Assembly (NCBI GenBank): GCA_020200935.1
Contig: JAIVHR010000249.1
Location: forward strand, 1 to 8,170
Direction: 5' to 3'
From: Sphingomonadales bacterium
GTDB taxonomy: Bacteria > Pseudomonadota > Alphaproteobacteria > Sphingomonadales > Sphingomonadaceae
Length of the DNA: 8,170 nt
The notes under the pieces were generated by a model. That model ran no database searches. It saw only the letters and a program-made list of their open reading frames with translations, and was not told the origin of the DNA. A program made the translations under genes and the position numbers. Each line of letters begins with the position of its first letter. Position 1 is the first letter of the stretch. Shown one piece after another: positions 5,595 through 8,170 of the stretch.

Positions 5595-5674
5595 TGTGCT
5601 CCTGCGAAAGCAGGAGCCCAAGGCCGCAGGCCATATCGTTAGCCGCCCTGGGCTCCTGCTTCCGCAGGAGCACA
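5595..5674. terminator. Nested palindrome between convergent genes, candidate two-way terminator
   Basis: Two 26-base arms (5595-5620 and 5649-5674) are inverted copies of each other with one mismatch, and each arm is itself a hairpin: GCTCCTGC and GCAGGAGC around a short loop. A small GGCC-GCA-GGCC palindrome sits between them (5622-5632). The element starts at the base after the pirin stop and ends 3 bases before the stop of the converging racemase gene, so it fills the gap exactly. It resembles dispersed sphingomonad-type repeats. There is no T-tract, so the terminator function is inferred from position and pairing. Confidence 0.65.
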
Positions 5675-5677
5675 CGG

Positions 5678-6412
5678 TCATTCGACGGGTCCGCCCCGCC
5701 ATTGCGGCAAGCGCCGGTCGCCGAGCGCGACCTCGACCGCCGCGCTCGCCAGCAGCCGCGTCGAATCGAGCACCGGCAACGCCGAATTTTCCTCGCTCAC
5801 GATCAGCGGGATCTCGGTGCAGACCAGCGCCGCGGCGTCGCAGCCCTGCTCCGCCATTTCCCCGATGGTTTGCTCATAGAGCGCGATCGATCGGGGCTTG
5901 AAATCGCCGAGGCACAATTCGTCCATGATGATATGGTGGAGCGCCTCGCGCCGTTCGGCATCGGGCACCGCCCAATCGATTCCGCGGCGTTCGAAGGCCT
6001 GCGCATAAACCGGGCCTTCCATCGTCCAGCGCGTGCCGAGAACCGCCACTCGGCCAAAGCCGCGCCGCTCCGCCTCCTCGGTGACGACCTCGGCGATATG
6101 GAGGCAGGGGAGCGGCAGCGGCGGGCCTTCGGTCTCGAGCGCGAGATGGGCGCTGTTGTCGGGAAGCACGAAAAACTCGGCGCCCGCCGCCCGCAGCGCC
6201 TCGGCATCCTCGGCGAAGATCGCGCGCAAGGCCGGGAGATCGCCGGCCTCCCAGGCGTCGAGCGCATGATGCATCGCCCGTCCCGACATGGTGATCGTCG
6301 GATGGTTGTGCGCGCCGAGCCGCCGGATGCCTTCGAAGACCGCGCTGCGATAGCAGAGCAGCGCACCCTCGGCGCTGTGCATCAGAATGCCGATATGTCG
6401 TGGCCGCGTCAT
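5678..6412 (-). CDS. Aspartate/glutamate racemase-family protein with Asp at the first catalytic-Cys position
   Basis: This 244-residue cytoplasmic protein is similar in length to E. coli YgeA (about 230). Family marks are HIGILMHSAEGA near the N-terminus (6-17), LPDNSAH (83-89), a VAVLGTRWTMEG block (122-133) and VCTEIPLIV (197-205). Two-base racemases of this family use one Cys in a (C)NT/SxH motif and one in a (G)CTE motif. Here the second Cys is present (C198), but the first position is Asp85. A few relatives, such as YgeA, also lack the first Cys, so a racemase, epimerase or related one-base enzyme (isomerase or decarboxylase) remains possible. The substrate is unknown. ATG 6412 has no clear Shine-Dalgarno. 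The gene diverges from the hydrolase gene across 62 bases and converges on the pirin gene across a palindrome. Confidence 0.85.
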   Translation of the reverse strand: MTRPRHIGILMHSAEGALLCYRSAVFEGIRRLGAHNHPTITMSGRAMHHALDAWEAGDLPALRAIFAEDAEALRAAGAEFFVLPDNSAHLALETEGPPLPLPCLHIAEVVTEEAERRGFGRVAVLGTRWTMEGPVYAQAFERRGIDWAVPDAERREALHHIIMDELCLGDFKPRSIALYEQTIGEMAEQGCDAAALVCTEIPLIVSEENSALPVLDSTRLLASAAVEVALGDRRLPQWRGGPVE

Positions 6413-6474
6413 CGCTGTGGTCTAGCCCGGCATGACGGGGTATGGCGAGAGCGCCTTACGGGAAGGGAAAGCCG
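6413..6474. promoter_or_regulatory. Divergent intergenic region; ribosome site of the hydrolase gene
   Basis: These 62 bases separate the divergent racemase and hydrolase genes and should hold both promoters. GGAAGGGA (6461-6468), 6 bases before ATG 6475, is a good Shine-Dalgarno and decides the hydrolase start over the earlier in-frame ATG at 6442. I do not see a convincing -35/-10 pair in either direction. Confidence 0.5.
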
Positions 6475-7377
6475 ATGAGAGACCTTAGCCAGCGCGCAAT
6501 CGCCCTGCCGACCGGCGTCACGCTCAACGTCGCCGTCGAAGGGCCCAAGGGCCGCGAGGCGATCATCTTCCTCCACGGCTTTCCCGAATCGCACCGCACC
6601 TGGCGCCACCAGTTCGATGCGCTCAAGGACAGCCATTTCTGCGTCGCCCCCGACCAGCGCGGCTTCGCCAGCTCGGACAAGCCCGAGGGCGTCGAGAATT
6701 ACGCGACCGGCAAGATCATCGAGGATCTGATCGCGCTCGCCGACGCGCTCGAGATCGACCGCTTTACGCTGGCCGGCCATGACTGGGGCGGCGCGGTCGC
6801 CTGGGGCGCGGCGATCACCCGGCCCGATCGGATCGCCCGGCTGGTCATCGCCAACGCGCCGCACCCGCTGCTTTTCACCCGCGCGCTCTATGAGGACAAG
6901 GCGCAGCGCGAGGCCTCGCAATATATCCGCGCCTTCCGGGACCGGGCCAACGACCCCTTCATCAAGGAGCACGGCCTCGCCGCCTTCCTGGCGAAGACGG
7001 TCAAATGGGATCGCAGCCCGTCGATGGACGACAAGGAGCGCAATATCTATTTCGAGGATTGGGCGCGGCCCGGCGCGCCCTTCGGCATGCTCAACTGGTA
7101 TCGCGCGGCGCCGATCGAGGTGCCCGAGCCCGATGAGGATATCGAGCGCCCGGCGCTGCTCGACGCCGACTTCCCGAAGCTCAAGATGCCGGTGCTCGTC
7201 GTCTGGGGGATGGGCGATCTGGCGCTGCTGCCCGGCCAGACCGAGGGGCTCGACGAGGTCGTCGAAAATCTGACCTTCGTGCCGATCGAGGATTCGGGCC
7301 ATTTTGCGCCCTGGGAAGCCCCGGAGCAGGTTACCGAGGCGATCGAGAAGTTTCTCGCGGCGAATCCCGCGAACTAG
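6475..7377 (+). CDS. Alpha/beta hydrolase, epoxide-hydrolase-like
   Basis: This 300-residue soluble hydrolase has the full alpha/beta-hydrolase set. HGFPESHRTW (34-43) contains the HGxP oxyanion-hole motif of epoxide hydrolases. GHDWGGAVAWG (101-111) has Asp103 as nucleophile. VVWGMGDLALLP (242-253) has Asp248 as the likely acid, and DSGHFAPWEAPE (273-284) has His276 as the general base. The nucleophile being Asp rather than Ser points to epoxide hydrolases or haloalkane/haloacid dehalogenases. Cap-domain tyrosines Y150 (SQYIRAF) and Y209 (LNWYRA) sit where epoxide hydrolases place their ring-opening tyrosines, which favours that activity. The substrate is unknown. ATG 6475 is preferred for its Shine-Dalgarno and because MRDLSQR-LPTGVTL is the usual start of related proteins. 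The TAG stop overlaps the stop of the converging DUF2332 gene. Confidence 0.88.
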   Translation: MRDLSQRAIALPTGVTLNVAVEGPKGREAIIFLHGFPESHRTWRHQFDALKDSHFCVAPDQRGFASSDKPEGVENYATGKIIEDLIALADALEIDRFTLAGHDWGGAVAWGAAITRPDRIARLVIANAPHPLLFTRALYEDKAQREASQYIRAFRDRANDPFIKEHGLAAFLAKTVKWDRSPSMDDKERNIYFEDWARPGAPFGMLNWYRAAPIEVPEPDEDIERPALLDADFPKLKMPVLVVWGMGDLALLPGQTEGLDEVVENLTFVPIEDSGHFAPWEAPEQVTEAIEKFLAANPAN

Positions 7378-8170
7378 CTACCCAGCCACTTGACCCGCGT
7401 GGCGTGGGGATGGGCGTCGGCGAGGTGGAGGTCTTCGCCCGACGGCCATAGCCGGAGCCGCAATGCGCAGGCCGTCTTTTCGGCATTGAGCTCGAAAGCG
7501 AGATGGCCGAAGGGGCGATCTTCGGTCGCCGCCGCGCCGGCCTTGAGCACCGCATCCTCGACCCGCGCCTTCGCCTCGGCGGAGAAATATTGCAGCGCGA
7601 TGGTGTGGAAGAGGATCCTCAGCACGCCCTCGGCCTGCGGTGCCGCCAGCCGGTTTTCCACCCATTCATCGCCTTCGCCTGCGATCACCGGCGGGGTGAA
7701 GGCGCGCGCCAGCCGGATCGCGCGTTCGGCATTGGCGATCCGCTGCTTCTGGTCGGGCCAGATATAGGCGATCAGCCTTTCGGCCGCCTCGGGGGTCGAG
7801 AGATAGATCGGATCGCGGTCGACCCCGCGCTGGGTGACGATGTCGATCGGCGCCTCGGGCGGCGGGCCGCCCTTCCATTCGGGCGCGAGCAGCAGCGGCG
7901 AAGTCTCTTCGCCCGCCGCAACCCCGCCGAGATCGTAGCGATAGCGCCCCAGGTTGAGCACCAGTCCGGCGCTCGACCCCAATTCGAGGAGGTCGATCGG
8001 CAGCGGGTAACGATCCGCGGCGACGAGCAGCCCGGCCATCACCGCCGCCGCGCGGCCGACCTCGTTGGTCTGGGGCGGCCGGTCGAGCCATCGGGCGAGC
8101 TCGGCGTCATGCGCCGTCATCGCCTGTTCGACCGCGCGCCCGACATCGCCTTCGCCGGCATAGGCGGCGG
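7374..8170 (-). CDS. DUF2332 family protein, N-terminus outside the window (partial)
   Basis: The 264 visible residues match the DUF2332 family of unknown function. An ATG at 8120 is internal: the frame stays open to the window edge (AAYAGEGDVGRAVEQ precedes it), and the family, about 330-350 residues, has its N-terminal helical part there, so roughly 70-80 residues are missing. Family marks, numbered from the 8120 methionine, are WLDRPPQTNEVGR (11-23), LLELGSSAGLVLNLGRYRYDLGG (44-66), LAPEWKGGPPP (78-88), a QRGVDRDP turn (97-104) and YIWPDQKQR (118-126). The ELGSSAG segment looks like the glycine-rich motif I of SAM-dependent methyltransferases, so a nucleotide or SAM-binding role is conceivable but unproven. 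The protein is cytoplasmic by appearance. Its TAG stop (7376-7374) overlaps the TAG of the converging hydrolase gene. Confidence 0.85.
   Translation of the reverse strand, partial: AAYAGEGDVGRAVEQAMTAHDAELARWLDRPPQTNEVGRAAAVMAGLLVAADRYPLPIDLLELGSSAGLVLNLGRYRYDLGGVAAGEETSPLLLAPEWKGGPPPEAPIDIVTQRGVDRDPIYLSTPEAAERLIAYIWPDQKQRIANAERAIRLARAFTPPVIAGEGDEWVENRLAAPQAEGVLRILFHTIALQYFSAEAKARVEDAVLKAGAAATEDRPFGHLAFELNAEKTACALRLRLWPSGEDLHLADAHPHATRVKWLGS

Noticed and set aside
5594..6478. A 294-codon plus-strand open frame
   Set aside because: It begins inside a palindrome and lies opposite the racemase gene; its product is Arg-rich with no family features.
6409..7302. A 297-codon minus-strand open frame opposite the hydrolase
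   Set aside because: The hydrolase on the plus strand has all its catalytic motifs, so this is a shadow.

Overview
The window is ordinary high-GC bacterial chromosome. It most resembles an alphaproteobacterium, probably of the Sphingomonadales. The reasons are strongly GC-biased third codon positions, protein wording I recognise from sphingomonads (PgeF, the 'cystathionine gamma-synthase family' protein, pirin, DUF2332), a divergent J-domain/BolA pair, and GC-rich palindromic repeats filling most intergenic gaps. I see no RNA gene, CRISPR array, insertion sequence, phage gene or attachment site.

Layout, left to right: tail of an unidentified upstream gene (1 to about 41); pgeF (38-811, +); a 255-base gap mostly filled by two inverted copies of a GC-rich repeat; a DASS/SLC13-type anion symporter (1067-2473, +); a 97-base leader with competing hairpins; a PLP enzyme of the cystathionine gamma-synthase/methionine gamma-lyase family (2571-3842, +); a repeat pair; a small J-domain protein (3966-4391, -); divergent from it a BolA-family protein (4473-4766, +) with a well-placed promoter; another repeat copy; a pirin-family cupin (4845-5594, +); a nested palindrome; an Asp/Glu racemase-family protein (5678-6412, -); divergent from it an epoxide-hydrolase-like alpha/beta hydrolase (6475-7377, +); and a DUF2332 protein (7374 to the right edge, -) that shares its stop region with the hydrolase and runs out of the window.

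The genes do not form one pathway. They are mostly single housekeeping or metabolic units: peptidoglycan/nucleoside maintenance (PgeF), anion uptake, sulfur amino-acid PLP chemistry, chaperone and Fe-S/redox functions (J-protein, BolA), and general oxidoreductase, racemase and hydrolase enzymes. No new multi-gene system is evident.

The most unusual signal is that three neighbouring proteins (PLP enzyme, J-domain protein, pirin) each appear to lack one internal block of about 21, about 60 and about 47 residues, respectively. The flanking sequence is intact and the reading frame is kept. This comes from comparison with remembered family members, not from a computed alignment. Other points are a racemase whose first catalytic Cys position is Asp, a probable leaderless bolA transcript, a possible structured leader before the PLP enzyme, and repeats that seem to have supplied expression signals (the pirin ribosome site, the bolA -35).
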